DNA from: Mycobacterium paraffinicum
GTDB lineage: Bacteria > Actinomycetota > Actinomycetes > Mycobacteriales > Mycobacteriaceae
NCBI RefSeq assembly: GCF_001907675.1
Contig: NZ_MPNT01000049.1
Coordinates: 1 to 35,077, forward strand
Direction of reading: 5' to 3'
DNA length: 35,077 nucleotides
The notes below the pieces were generated by a model. It ran no database searches, was not told where the DNA came from, and worked only from the letters and a program-made list of their open reading frames with translations. Numbering within the stretch: position 1 is the stretch's first letter; each line of letters begins with the position of its first letter. A program made the translations under genes and the position numbers. Of this stretch, positions 27,094 to 34,657 are shown one piece after another.

Positions 27094-29139
27094 TCACTCG
27101 CAGGTGGTGTCGGCAGCGTTGGTGACGGTCAGGTCCTCGGGGAGCTTGGCCGGCGCGCTGCCCGAGCCGCGTTCGATCTGCAGGCTGATCGATGAACCGC
27201 TCGGTTGTGGGGTGGCGACCGATTTGAAGTCGGGTCCGAGCACCACCTGGACCACCTGTCCGTAGCCGGAAACCCGCTGAACCTTCGCGTTGGCGAACGA
27301 GGACGCGACGGTCGCCGCGGCCTGCTCGTTGCCGGCCGAGAACAACACCGTCGTCGTGTTGACCGAACTCGGATAATCGTCCGGCGTCATCACGTTGAAG
27401 CCATTGCGCTTGAGCTGGCTGGTCGCCGTGGCGGCCAGGCCGCTCTGCGTCGTCGCGTTGGATACCCGCACCGTGACATCGCCCGGCGTCGTGGTGGTCA
27501 CCTGCTCGTGTCGGGCCTCCGGGGCCGCGGTGGGGGCCGGTGATTGCTTGGTGGCGGGCGTCTTGGTCTGACTCGACTTGTCGCCGGACATCTTGTCGCC
27601 GGATGTCCCCAAATTCTTTGCGTTCTGGTCGTTTTCCTCGGGCAGCGGATCATCGTTGATGATGGCGTCGAACAGCGCCCGCATGTCGGCCATGCGCGGC
27701 GGTTCGTCGCCGTTCTGGTCGGTCACGCCGGTCGGCACCGTGACGAAGGTGACGTGCCCCGCCGCCATCCCCTGCAGCGACTGACCGAGCTGGATCAGGT
27801 CCTTCGACTGCACGTTGTCGACGACGGTGTCGCTGATGAACATGTTGACGACGTTGTTGAGCTTGTTCAGGTCGAGCAACGTGTCCTCGGAGATCAGCGA
27901 GCGCAGCAGCGACGACAGGAACAGCTGCTGGCGTTTGATGCGGCCGTAGTCCCCGTTGGTCTCGGTGGTGACCTGGCGGGCCCGCACGTAGTTGAGGGCG
28001 GTCGGGCCGTCGAGGACTTGACGGCCGCCGTGCTCGAGCACCGTGCCCAGCTCGTAGTCGTGCAGCGCGGTCTTCGAGCACACCTCGACGCCGCCCAGTG
28101 CGTCGACCATCTTGGCGAACCCGGCGAAGTCGACGGCGATGAAGCGGTTGATGCTCAACCCGGACAGTTTCTGGATCTCCTTGACCAGACACTTCGGCCC
28201 GCCGAAGGCGAACGCCGAGTTCAGTTTGGTCTCGGTGTAGACCATCTTCGGACCCCAGCTCTTGGTCTTCGGGTCGTAGAGGGGCCCGTACTTGCCCGTG
28301 TCGGGGTTCCATGCCTCGCACTGCATCGGGGTGATCGCCAGGTCGCGGGGGAAGGACACCGCCACCACCCGTTTGCGGTTGGCCGGGATGTTGACCAGCA
28401 TCACCGTGTCCGATCGCGCGCCGCCGGCGTCTTCGGTGTCACCCGCGCCCATGTTGGCGTTGTCGCCGGCCCGGGAGTCCACGCCGACGATCAAGAAGTC
28501 TTCGTCGCCGTACTGCCCGTTGCGGTCGCGAATGTCATCCGATCCCTGGTCGAGGGCGCTGACGGTGTTGAGCCGGGCGTTCTTGGACGTGCTCCACTGC
28601 CACGCCCCGCCCGTCAACGCCACGGCCAGCACGGCAAACAGTGCCGCCACCGAGCGAGCGGCCAGCAGCATCGGCCGCCGGCGGCGGCGCGGTTTACGCG
28701 CGTGAGCGTCGGGAACCTCCTCGGCTGCCGGCCCGTCGCCGTTCCGCCGGTCGTCGGCCTCGAGGTCGGGAAGCTCCGAGACCGCGCCGAGCGAGTAGGC
28801 CAGGTCCTCGATCACCTGGGTCTGCTGCAACTCGACCGGGAGGTGCGACTCGGCCTCGGCTGAATCGGGCTCGGGCTCCGGTTCGGCGCGGCGGTGCGTG
28901 GACCGGCCGGTCGAGGGGGCGCCGAGCTTCGCAATCAGTTCGGCGACGCTGACGCCGCCGCCCGTGTGGGACCCGGATGCTTCGTCGGTTGCTGGCGGCT
29001 GGACGGTCTCGACGGCGGCATCGGTCTGCCATAGGTGCAGGCTGTAGTCGGACGGGGGCTCCGAGAACCGCTCCCACGGGGCGGCGCCCAGCGCGGCGCG
29101 CCCAGCGTCGCGAGTGGCGTCGTCCTCGGCGTCACTCAT
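27094..29139 (-). CDS. LytR-CpsA-Psr (LCP) family cell-wall ligase with LytR_C domain
   Basis: This 681-residue protein matches Rv0822c. Residues 1-150 are disordered, acidic and cytoplasmic. A basic stop (RKPRRRRRP) precedes one transmembrane helix at about 155-180. The LCP domain runs from about 215 to 420, with [40 protein letters not shown] and [43 protein letters not shown] in pieces. A Pro/Thr-rich linker follows, then a LytR_C domain near 590-681. LCP proteins such as Lcp1 attach arabinogalactan to peptidoglycan using lipid-linked precursors; the key arginines appear to be kept. Which glycopolymer this one uses is not known. Confidence 0.9.
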   Translation of the reverse strand: MSDAEDDATRDAGRAALGAAPWERFSEPPSDYSLHLWQTDAAVETVQPPATDEASGSHTGGGVSVAELIAKLGAPSTGRSTHRRAEPEPEPDSAEAESHLPVELQQTQVIEDLAYSLGAVSELPDLEADDRRNGDGPAAEEVPDAHARKPRRRRRPMLLAARSVAALFAVLAVALTGGAWQWSTSKNARLNTVSALDQGSDDIRDRNGQYGDEDFLIVGVDSRAGDNANMGAGDTEDAGGARSDTVMLVNIPANRKRVVAVSFPRDLAITPMQCEAWNPDTGKYGPLYDPKTKSWGPKMVYTETKLNSAFAFGGPKCLVKEIQKLSGLSINRFIAVDFAGFAKMVDALGGVEVCSKTALHDYELGTVLEHGGRQVLDGPTALNYVRARQVTTETNGDYGRIKRQQLFLSSLLRSLISEDTLLDLNKLNNVVNMFISDTVVDNVQSKDLIQLGQSLQGMAAGHVTFVTVPTGVTDQNGDEPPRMADMRALFDAIINDDPLPEENDQNAKNLGTSGDKMSGDKSSQTKTPATKQSPAPTAAPEARHEQVTTTTPGDVTVRVSNATTQSGLAATATSQLKRNGFNVMTPDDYPSSVNTTTVLFSAGNEQAAATVASSFANAKVQRVSGYGQVVQVVLGPDFKSVATPQPSGSSISLQIERGSGSAPAKLPEDLTVTNAADTTCE

Positions 29140-29361
29140 GTCCTACCGGCCTCCGAAGCTCTGATGCGGATGTCAGCGTGTCCCTGCGCAACGCCGTTCC
29201 AGCGCTCGGCGTTGTCGGCGCTGCGGCTCGTACCACCCGGTGGGTCGCACTCCTTTGTCGCGGTCGGACGGCGGCGCGTTACCGGCCGCCGCAGAACGCG
29301 CAATGCAGCAAGGTCCACATCGTACTGAGTTATCGGTCCGGGCGCGATTTCGCGCGGTCGT
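29140..29361 (-). other. Gap between the LCP and dus genes
   Basis: This 222-bp region lies between the start of the LCP gene and the stop of dus, both on the minus strand. caacgccg (29189-29196) pairs perfectly with cggcgttg (29207-29214), loop 10 nt; it lies 147 nt after the dus stop and may be a terminator or a leader hairpin of the LCP gene. No convincing gene is seen; a 60-residue minus frame (29136-29318) has no family match. Confidence 0.4.
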
Positions 29362-30495
29362 TCAGCCGCCGGAGTGCATCACGTCGGCGCCGGCGGGCAC
29401 GGTGCAGTCGTCGGGGTCCGTCAGCCACCCTTCGGGTAGCGCGACCCGGGCGGGTGACCCTTGCCGGCCCCGGGGGCCACTGGCCGCATCGGGGAAGGGG
29501 ACCGCGCCGTCCAATTGGCTTAGCAGAGAATCGAGTTCGTCGAGCGTCTTGACCATCGCCAGCGCTCGGCGTAGCTCCGAGCCGGCCGGAAAGCCGTGCA
29601 GATACCAGCCGATGTGCTTGCGGATGTCGCGCATGCCCTTGTCCTCACCGAAGTGCGCGGCCAGCAACCGCCCGTGCCGGCGGACGATGTCGGCGACTTC
29701 TCCCAGCGTGGGCGGGGTGGGGGCGGGGCTGCCGGTGAACGCGGCCGAGAGTTCGGCGAAAAGCCAGGGTCGGCCCAGGCACCCGCGGCCGATGACGACG
29801 CCGTCGCATCCGGTCTTGGCCATCATCGCCAGCGCGTCGCTGGCGTCGTAGATGTCGCCGTTTCCCAGCACCGGAATCGTCGTCACATGTTGCTTGAGCA
29901 GCGCGATCTGTTCCCAGTCGGCCGTGCCGGAGTAGCGCTGCGCCGCCGTGCGGGCGTGCAGCGCGACCGCGGCGGCGCCCTCCGTTTCGGCGATGTGGCC
30001 GGCGTCGAGGTGCGTGCGGTGCTCGTCGTCGATGCCGACGCGGAACTTGACGGTCACCGGCACCCCGGAGCCCTCGGTGGCGCGCACGGCCGCCGCGACG
30101 ATCTGGCCGAACAGCCGCCGCTTGTACGGCAGCGCGGCCCCGCCGCCGCGTTTGGTGACCTTGGGCACCGGACAGCCGAAATTCATGTCGATGTGGTCGG
30201 CGAGACCCTCGTCGACGATCATCCGGGCGGCGTCGTACGTGGTCGCCGGATCGACCGTGTACAGCTGCAACGAGCGTGGCGACTCGTCGGGAGCGAACGT
30301 GGTCATATGCATGGTGACCGAGTGCCGCTCGACGAGCGCGCGCGCCGTCACCATCTCGCAGACGTAGAGCCCGCTGACCGTGCCGACCTTCGACCGCTCG
30401 AGTTCACGACACAGCGTCCGGAATGCGACGTTGGTCACGCCCGCCATCGGGGCCAGCACCACCGGGCTGGCGAGCGTGATGGGACCGATGCGCAA
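29362..30495 (-). CDS. dus: tRNA-dihydrouridine synthase (DusB-like)
   Basis: This 377-residue flavoenzyme reduces uridines in the tRNA D-loop using NADPH. MRIGPITLASPVVLAPMAGVTN opens the TIM barrel, and MNFGCPVPKVTKRGGG near 105-120 has the catalytic cysteine. HARTAAQRYSGTADWEQIALLK and VLGNGDIYDASDAL follow, and FGEDKGMRDIRKHIGWYLHGFP is the helical domain. The start is TTG at 30495; no ATG or GTG is available before a stop codon, so the TTG is forced. It follows desA1 by 7 nt in the same direction and is probably cotranscribed with it. Confidence 0.9.
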   Translation of the reverse strand: MRIGPITLASPVVLAPMAGVTNVAFRTLCRELERSKVGTVSGLYVCEMVTARALVERHSVTMHMTTFAPDESPRSLQLYTVDPATTYDAARMIVDEGLADHIDMNFGCPVPKVTKRGGGAALPYKRRLFGQIVAAAVRATEGSGVPVTVKFRVGIDDEHRTHLDAGHIAETEGAAAVALHARTAAQRYSGTADWEQIALLKQHVTTIPVLGNGDIYDASDALAMMAKTGCDGVVIGRGCLGRPWLFAELSAAFTGSPAPTPPTLGEVADIVRRHGRLLAAHFGEDKGMRDIRKHIGWYLHGFPAGSELRRALAMVKTLDELDSLLSQLDGAVPFPDAASGPRGRQGSPARVALPEGWLTDPDDCTVPAGADVMHSGG

Positions 30496-30502
30496 CGCTG
30501 GG

Positions 30503-31525
30503 TTACCGGCGGCTCATAGCCAGCTTGCCGGCGGTTTGGTGCAGCTCGAACGCGGTGGTCTTCTTGCCGGTGCGGGCCTCCCGCTCGAGCTGGCGCCGCT
30601 TCGAGATCTCGAACTTGTCGCAGGCCTGCTCGAGCTCCTTGACGAGCAGGGCGAGGTCGTCGCGCATCGCGGCGGCTTCACCGGTGAAGTCCTCGCGCTC
30701 GAAGATGCGCCACTTCTTCAGGACCGGCATGACGACGTCGTCGAGGTGGATGCGGGGGTCGTACACGCCGCCGACGGCGATGAAGACGGCCTTGCGCCGG
30801 AACTCGGGGACCTGGTAGCCCGGCATCTGGAAGTTGCGCAGCACCTTGTGCAACGACCTCATGGCCTGGTTGGGCGCGGCGGAGAACCCGGCGTCGCTGA
30901 CGTCGCGGTAGAAGATCATGTGCAGGTTCTCGTCGGCCGAGATCTTCTGCAGCAACTGGTCGGCGACGGTCTCGTTGCAGGCCTTGCCGGTGTTGCGGTG
31001 CGAAATCCGGGTCGCCAACTCCTGGAAGGTCACGTAGATGACGGAGTCGAACAGGCTCTCGGCGAACAGGTCGGCTCGGATCTGCTGGTTCTGGCCGGGG
31101 CTGAAGCCGCGGTTCACCACCTCGATGCGCAGCTTCTCCAGCTCGACGGGATCCACGGCGCGGGTCACCACCAGGTAGTCGCGCAGCGCGATCCCGTGCC
31201 GGTTTTCTTCGGCGGTCCACCGGTTGACCCACTGGCCCCAGGCACCGTCCAGGCCAAAGTTCATCGCGATCTCGCGGTGGTATGACGGCAGGTTGTCCTC
31301 CGTCATCAGGTTCTGCACCATCGCCACCTGGGCGAGGTCGGAGAGCTTGCTCTCCTCTGGGTGCCAGTCCTGGCCGCCCAGCGCGTAGAAGTTCTTGCCG
31401 TCGGACCACGGGATGTAGTCGTGCGGGTTCCAGTTTTTGTGCATGCTCTCGTGCCGGTTGAGGCATTTCTCGACCACCGGCTCGAGCTCATGCAGCAGCT
31501 GTAGGTTTGTCAGCTCGGCTGACAT
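30503..31525 (-). CDS. desA1: Acyl-[ACP] desaturase DesA1
   Basis: This 340-residue protein is a soluble di-iron desaturase, close to the 338 residues of M. tuberculosis DesA1. The two iron motifs are Glu107-x-x-His110 in AEENRHG and Glu199-x-x-His202 in ADENLHM. DesA1 introduces a double bond into acyl-ACP and is needed for mycolic acid synthesis in mycobacteria. The ATG at 31525 follows ggaggg closely. An ORF extending upstream to 32278 exists, but it crosses the promoter and the TetR gene and is spurious. dus lies just downstream. Confidence 0.95.
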   Translation of the reverse strand: MSAELTNLQLLHELEPVVEKCLNRHESMHKNWNPHDYIPWSDGKNFYALGGQDWHPEESKLSDLAQVAMVQNLMTEDNLPSYHREIAMNFGLDGAWGQWVNRWTAEENRHGIALRDYLVVTRAVDPVELEKLRIEVVNRGFSPGQNQQIRADLFAESLFDSVIYVTFQELATRISHRNTGKACNETVADQLLQKISADENLHMIFYRDVSDAGFSAAPNQAMRSLHKVLRNFQMPGYQVPEFRRKAVFIAVGGVYDPRIHLDDVVMPVLKKWRIFEREDFTGEAAAMRDDLALLVKELEQACDKFEISKRRQLEREARTGKKTTAFELHQTAGKLAMSRR

Positions 31526-31540
31526 GGGAGGCCCTCCAGT

Positions 31541-31588
31541 TATCTGTGTCGACGGGTAGCAGTCAATATATCTGTGTACCTCAGTAGC
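31541..31588 (-). repeat. Two 20-bp direct repeats in the desA1 promoter
   Basis: tatctgtgtcgacgggtagc (31541-31560) and tatctgtgtacctcagtagc (31569-31588) share 14 or so of 20 positions, with identical ends (tatctgtgt and gtagc) and a 28-bp period. The distal copy fills the spacer between the -35 and -10 elements of desA1; the proximal copy covers the predicted start. This is the position for a repressor with two tandem sites. M. smegmatis desA genes are known to be controlled by a TetR-type regulator, MadR, but I cannot confirm that this is its site. The adjacent TetR is another candidate. Confidence 0.7.
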
Positions 31589-31593
31589 ATCAA
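31565..31593 (-). promoter_or_regulatory. desA1 promoter
   Basis: On the minus strand TTGATG (plus 31588-31593), a 17-bp spacer and TATATT (plus 31565-31570) form a near-consensus SigA promoter, one of the strongest in the window. Transcription would start near 31558, giving a leader of about 33 nt with ggaggg. A strong promoter suits an essential, highly expressed enzyme and also suits repression by an operator. Confidence 0.7.
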
Positions 31594-31698
31594 GCTGCGG
31601 TGGCCGCGCGCCGCGTAACGGTTGGATCCCGTATTTGGGCGGTTGGCTCGGGTTGTAGGGATTGCCGCCGGGGCGGAGTCGATAAACCGGCAGTGGTG
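31589..31698. other. Gap between the desA1 promoter and the TetR gene
   Basis: About 110 bp of GC-rich sequence with no gene or strong repeat that I can see. Confidence 0.3.
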
Positions 31699-32304
31699 CT
31701 AGCCCACGTCGGGGGCGGGCACGTATGGGGCGGCCGTGTTGTACAGCATGTCGACGCAGTAGTCGATGAATTGTTTGCGGGTGGCGCCGAGCTGGCCGTT
31801 GAGGTAGGCGGTGAACAGGCTCGATAGGCCGCCGATCAGGCTCGTGGCGATCATCTTCTCCAGCACCGGGTCGCCGATCCGCGACAGCTTGCGCTGCAGC
31901 AGTTCGATGAAGTTGGGCATCCACTCCGCGCCCGACCGGGTCAGGATCGGTTCGACCGCGGGCGCCAGTAGCAGCACGCGGCCGCGGACCGGATCGTCGA
32001 CCATCAGCTCGACGAATTTTTCGACGGCTTCCCGCGGGGTCTTTGCCGACGTGAGCGCGTTCATCGCGCGCGTACATACGTCGTCGTAGACCGCCCGCAC
32101 GAATTCGTCCCGGTCCGAGAAGCTTTCGTAGAAGTACCGTTCGGTCAGCGCGGCCTCGCGGCAGACCGCGCGCACGGTCAACGCGGGCCGGCTGCCGCTG
32201 CCGAGCAATTGCACGCCGGCGGCGATGAGGTTGTCGCGACGGAGGTTGAGGCGATCCCCCAGGGGGACGCCGGTCCAACGGCCCCGTCGTTGACCGGACT
32301 GCAC
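31699..32304 (-). CDS. TetR-family transcriptional regulator (Rv0825c-like)
   Basis: From GTG at 32304 the protein has 201 residues. An N-terminal helix-turn-helix is visible at about 22-65 (RRDNLIAAGVQLLGSG, then LTVRAVCREAALTERYFYESFSDRDEFVRAVYDDV). The rest is the helical ligand-binding domain. The start at 32304 has taggag 7 nt upstream and leaves the palindrome at 32321-32346 outside the gene. An upstream GTG at 32355 would add 17 residues and put the operator inside the coding region. It is divergent from an MpaB-like oxygenase, the typical TetR target arrangement, and transcribed towards desA1. Confidence 0.85.
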   Translation of the reverse strand: MQSGQRRGRWTGVPLGDRLNLRRDNLIAAGVQLLGSGSRPALTVRAVCREAALTERYFYESFSDRDEFVRAVYDDVCTRAMNALTSAKTPREAVEKFVELMVDDPVRGRVLLLAPAVEPILTRSGAEWMPNFIELLQRKLSRIGDPVLEKMIATSLIGGLSSLFTAYLNGQLGATRKQFIDYCVDMLYNTAAPYVPAPDVG

Positions 32305-32320
32305 ATCGCTCCTAAGCTTG

Positions 32321-32346
32321 AAACTGACAACGCGTGTAGTCAGTTT
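32321..32346. promoter_or_regulatory. Palindromic TetR operator
   Basis: aaactgac (32321-32328) and gtcagttt (32339-32346) are perfect reverse complements around a 10-bp core (aacgcgtgta), with further matches inside. The site lies 16 bp before the TetR GTG and 27 bp before the oxygenase GTG, centred between the divergent genes. It probably lets the TetR protein control both itself and the oxygenase. Confidence 0.72.
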
Positions 32347-32373
32347 TGCAGACACCTACAGGAATCCGATTCA

Positions 32374-33390
32374 GTGACCCAACATACGTCCGAACCCCGG
32401 CCGCTGACCAGCGACGTCGCGCACGATCTCGCCGTGGCCGCCGGCTGCCCGGTATCGCCGCTGGGCTACGAGGCACCACCGATCCCGCTGGGGCCCGACT
32501 CGTTGACATGGAAGTACTTCGGTGACTGGCGCGGCATGCTGCAGGGCCCGTTCGCGGGATCCATGCAGAACATGCACCCGCAATTGGGCGCCGCGGTGGA
32601 ACAACACTCGACGTTCTTCACCGAACCCCTGCCGCGGGTGATGCGGTCGCTGTACCCGATCGGCGGGGTGGTCTTCGACGGCGATCGCGCTCCGACGACG
32701 GGTGCCGAGGTCCGCGACTACCACATCGACATCAAGGGCGTGGACGACCAAGGGCGTCGGTACCACGCACTGAATCCCGACGTCTTCTATTGGGCACACT
32801 CCACGTTCTTCATGGGCACGATCCTGGTGGCCGAGCGGTTCGGCGGCGGTCTGACGGAGGCCGACAAGCGCCAGCTCTTCGACGAACACGTTCAGTGGTA
32901 CCGGATGTACGGCATGAGCATGCGCCCGGTCCCCAAGACCTGGGAAGAATTCCAGGCCTACTGGGACCACATGTGCCGCAACGTATTAGAGGACAATTAC
33001 GCGACGCGGGCAGTGCTCGATCTGACCATCTATGACAAGCTGCCGATCGCCCCCTGGCTCCCGAATTGGTTGTGGGGCGGGCTGACCAGGCTCTCGCGAC
33101 CGTTCTTCGTCTGGTTGACGGTCGGCCTCTATCACCCGGCCGTTCGCGAACGGTTGGGCTTTGGGTGGACCGACCGCGACGAGTGGCTGCACCGGCGCTT
33201 CGGCAACCTGGTGCGGCTGGTCTTCGCGTTTGTGCCGACCAGGTACCGCAAGCATCCGCGGGCCCGCGCCGGCCTCGACCGCGCATCCGGGCGCATTCCG
33301 GCCGACGCGCCGCTGCCGCAGACGCCGGCGCGCAACCTCCCGCCCGCGCAGGAGCGCGGCGACCCGAAGCATTACTGCCCGGTGGTCTAA
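32374..33390 (+). CDS. MpaB-family oxygenase (DUF2236, Rv0826-like)
   Basis: This 338-residue protein belongs to the ER-bound oxygenase MpaB / rubber oxygenase family. Conserved parts are GPDSLTWKYFGDWRGMLQGP near 35-53, VRDYHIDIKGVDDQGRRYHALNPDVFYWAHSTFFMG in the centre, DKRQLFDEHVQWYRMYGMSMRPVPKTWEEF after it, and a C-terminal hydrophobic part. The histidines in the VRDYH and YWAH blocks are likely heme ligands or near them. Members cleave or oxidise prenyl or polyisoprenoid chains; a lipid substrate is plausible here. The GTG at 32374 follows acaggaat. It is divergent from TetR and shares its operator. Confidence 0.82.
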   Translation: MTQHTSEPRPLTSDVAHDLAVAAGCPVSPLGYEAPPIPLGPDSLTWKYFGDWRGMLQGPFAGSMQNMHPQLGAAVEQHSTFFTEPLPRVMRSLYPIGGVVFDGDRAPTTGAEVRDYHIDIKGVDDQGRRYHALNPDVFYWAHSTFFMGTILVAERFGGGLTEADKRQLFDEHVQWYRMYGMSMRPVPKTWEEFQAYWDHMCRNVLEDNYATRAVLDLTIYDKLPIAPWLPNWLWGGLTRLSRPFFVWLTVGLYHPAVRERLGFGWTDRDEWLHRRFGNLVRLVFAFVPTRYRKHPRARAGLDRASGRIPADAPLPQTPARNLPPAQERGDPKHYCPVV

Positions 33391-33396
33391 TGCCCG

Positions 33397-33597
33397 CTAG
33401 TGCGGGTGGCCGTGAACGTCCTCGACGCCGGCCTGGTGCACGTGCTGATGGCTGTGCTCGGTGCCGTCGGCGTGGCTGTGCTGGTGCTCGTGCTGGACGT
33501 GGTCGTGCTCGTGCTCGGTGTGCGCGTGCGCGTGCGTGACGTCGCCGTGCTGATGTTCATGCGCGTGGGGCTGGTCGTGGGTGTGCTGCTCGGCCAT
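33397..33597 (-). CDS. Histidine-rich metal-binding protein
   Basis: From the ATG at 33597, which has aggag 8 nt upstream, this is a 66-residue protein with 23 histidines (35%), mostly as H-x-H and E-H/D-H repeats. It contains no cysteine or aromatic residues and is probably disordered. Such proteins bind Ni, Co or Zn and may store metal or deliver it. An upstream GTG at 33627 overlaps the kmtR stop (GTGA) and would add ten residues; either way it is coupled to kmtR. KmtR senses Ni/Co, so a nickel/cobalt buffer is the likely role. Confidence 0.85.
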   Translation of the reverse strand: MAEQHTHDQPHAHEHQHGDVTHAHAHTEHEHDHVQHEHQHSHADGTEHSHQHVHQAGVEDVHGHPH

Positions 33598-33623
33598 CGG
33601 TTCACTCCTGATTGTTTCCGTGT

Positions 33624-34031
33624 TCACTTGCCGCCGCTGCGCCGCCGGGCCGGCGGTTGCGCTGATTCGCTGGCCGCCTTCAGGCCGCCATCGCCGCGGT
33701 GATGACCGGGCACGCCCGGCCCCGCGTGCTCGGCGTTGAAGACGGCGTCCATGACTAGCTGCCGGACGTGGTCATTCTCCAGGCTGTAGAAGATCGTGGT
33801 GCCCTCGCGGCGAGTGCGGACCAGCCGCGCCATCCGCAGCTTGGCCAGGTGTTGGGAAACCGACGGCGGCGGCTTGCTGACGTGATCGGCGAGTTCGTTG
33901 ACCGACATCTCGCGCTCGGTCAGCGCCCACAGCACTTGCACGCGGGTGGCGTCGGCCAGCATCCGGAAGACCTCGACCACCAAGCTGGTCTGATCATCGG
34001 GCAACCGGGCTGCGCCACTATCTGCATGCAT
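33624..34031 (-). CDS. kmtR: ArsR-family nickel/cobalt sensor KmtR
   Basis: This 135-residue repressor matches M. tuberculosis KmtR (Rv0827c) closely: PDDQTSLVVEVFRMLADATRVQVLWALTEREMSVNELADHV, then the recognition helix PPPSVSQHLAKLRMARLV and the wing RREGTTIFYSLENDHV. The C-terminus includes AEHAGPGVPGHHRG, whose histidines are candidate metal ligands in this subfamily. KmtR releases DNA when it binds Ni(II) or Co(II) and controls a cation-diffusion exporter and itself. The ATG at 34031 is used; TTG at 34037 is also in frame. A palindrome overlaps the start codon, so autoregulation is likely. Confidence 0.9.
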   Translation of the reverse strand: MHADSGAARLPDDQTSLVVEVFRMLADATRVQVLWALTEREMSVNELADHVSKPPPSVSQHLAKLRMARLVRTRREGTTIFYSLENDHVRQLVMDAVFNAEHAGPGVPGHHRGDGGLKAASESAQPPARRRSGGK

Positions 34032-34041
34032 ACGCAAATAG
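34018..34041. promoter_or_regulatory. Imperfect palindrome over the kmtR start codon
   Basis: ctatctgc (34018-34025) and gcaaatag (34034-34041) are reverse complements at 7 of 8 positions, with an 8-bp centre that includes the ATG. ArsR-family operators are usually imperfect inverted repeats of about this size near the promoter. It would let KmtR repress its own operon with the His-rich protein. Confidence 0.6.
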
Positions 34042-34079
34042 TAATCAAGGTCGGGCCCGCTGCCAACGGGGAGGCTGTT

Positions 34080-34574
34080 TTAGGGGACGACCGTGGACCG
34101 GCGCTGACCGCCGTTGCGCTCGTTCCAGAGCCGGTAGACGTCCACGGCGCCCGCATGGGGCTGGTAGCGCATCGGCAGGCGCCGCCGGTCCCAGCTCTTG
34201 GTGAATTCGTCGTAGAAGGTGGACACCTCGAAGTACTTGCGGTCGTCGAGATAGTAGTCCTCGTACGTCTCCCGGGTGATCAGGAAGACGACTTCCTTCG
34301 GTGAGCAGTAGTACAGCGACCCCAGGCACATCGGGCACGGATGCGCCATGACGTAGATCGTGCTGTCGACGAGGTGCTCGGTGCCGAGCTTCATGCACGC
34401 CGCGCGGATGGCCAGGATCTCCGCGTGGGCGGTCGGGTCGTTCGTCTGCGCCACTTTGTTGGCGCTCTCGGCGAGCACCTCACCGTCCTGGACGATCACC
34501 GTGGCGAACGGGCGGCCGCCCTCCGCGACGTTTTGTCGGGCCAGGTCGATCGTCCGCTGGGCGAAGTCGGTCAC
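34080..34574 (-). CDS. Cytidine/guanine deaminase-family nucleoside deaminase (Rv0828c-like)
   Basis: This protein of about 164 residues has the zinc deaminase signature: HAEILAIRAA (catalytic Glu) near 50-59 and PCPMCLGSLYYC near 80-91, giving His, Cys, Cys ligands. Members deaminate guanine, cytosine, nucleosides or tRNA adenosine; the substrate is not clear. The later sequence RETYEDYYLDDRKYFEVSTFYDEF is unlike TadA. The start is uncertain: GTG at 34574 (VTDFAQ) is used; TTG at 34604 would add ten residues and has gcaggg upstream. Confidence 0.8.
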   Translation of the reverse strand: MTDFAQRTIDLARQNVAEGGRPFATVIVQDGEVLAESANKVAQTNDPTAHAEILAIRAACMKLGTEHLVDSTIYVMAHPCPMCLGSLYYCSPKEVVFLITRETYEDYYLDDRKYFEVSTFYDEFTKSWDRRRLPMRYQPHAGAVDVYRLWNERNGGQRRSTVVP

Positions 34575-34619
34575 AGGTCGCAGGGTAGTCCCGGGGGTGG
34601 TCAACCCTGCGATACTGAC

Positions 34620-34625
34620 TAGATT
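34620..34625 (+). promoter_or_regulatory. Possible -10 element of the methyltransferase gene
   Basis: TAGATT at 34620-34625 matches TANNNT and would give a leader of about 25 nt with taggga before the ATG at 34658. It lies in the AT-richest part of this gap (tctatttaatt). Confidence 0.35.
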
Positions 34626-34657
34626 GTCTATTTAATTCGGGCGGACTAGGGAGCACC

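Noticed and set aside
27544..28863. A 439-residue plus-strand frame opposite the LCP gene
   Set aside because: It is the high-GC antisense shadow of the LCP gene, full of Val, Asp, Gly and Arg and without a domain.
31526..32278. N-terminal extension of desA1 through the promoter and TetR region
   Set aside because: The ATG at 31525 has a strong ribosome binding site and gives the family length; the extension overlaps another gene and is Arg-rich.
33400..33702. A valine/leucine-rich plus-strand frame
   Set aside because: It is the antisense of the histidine codons (CAC read as GTG), not a membrane protein gene; the opposite strand has the ribosome binding site and operon overlap.
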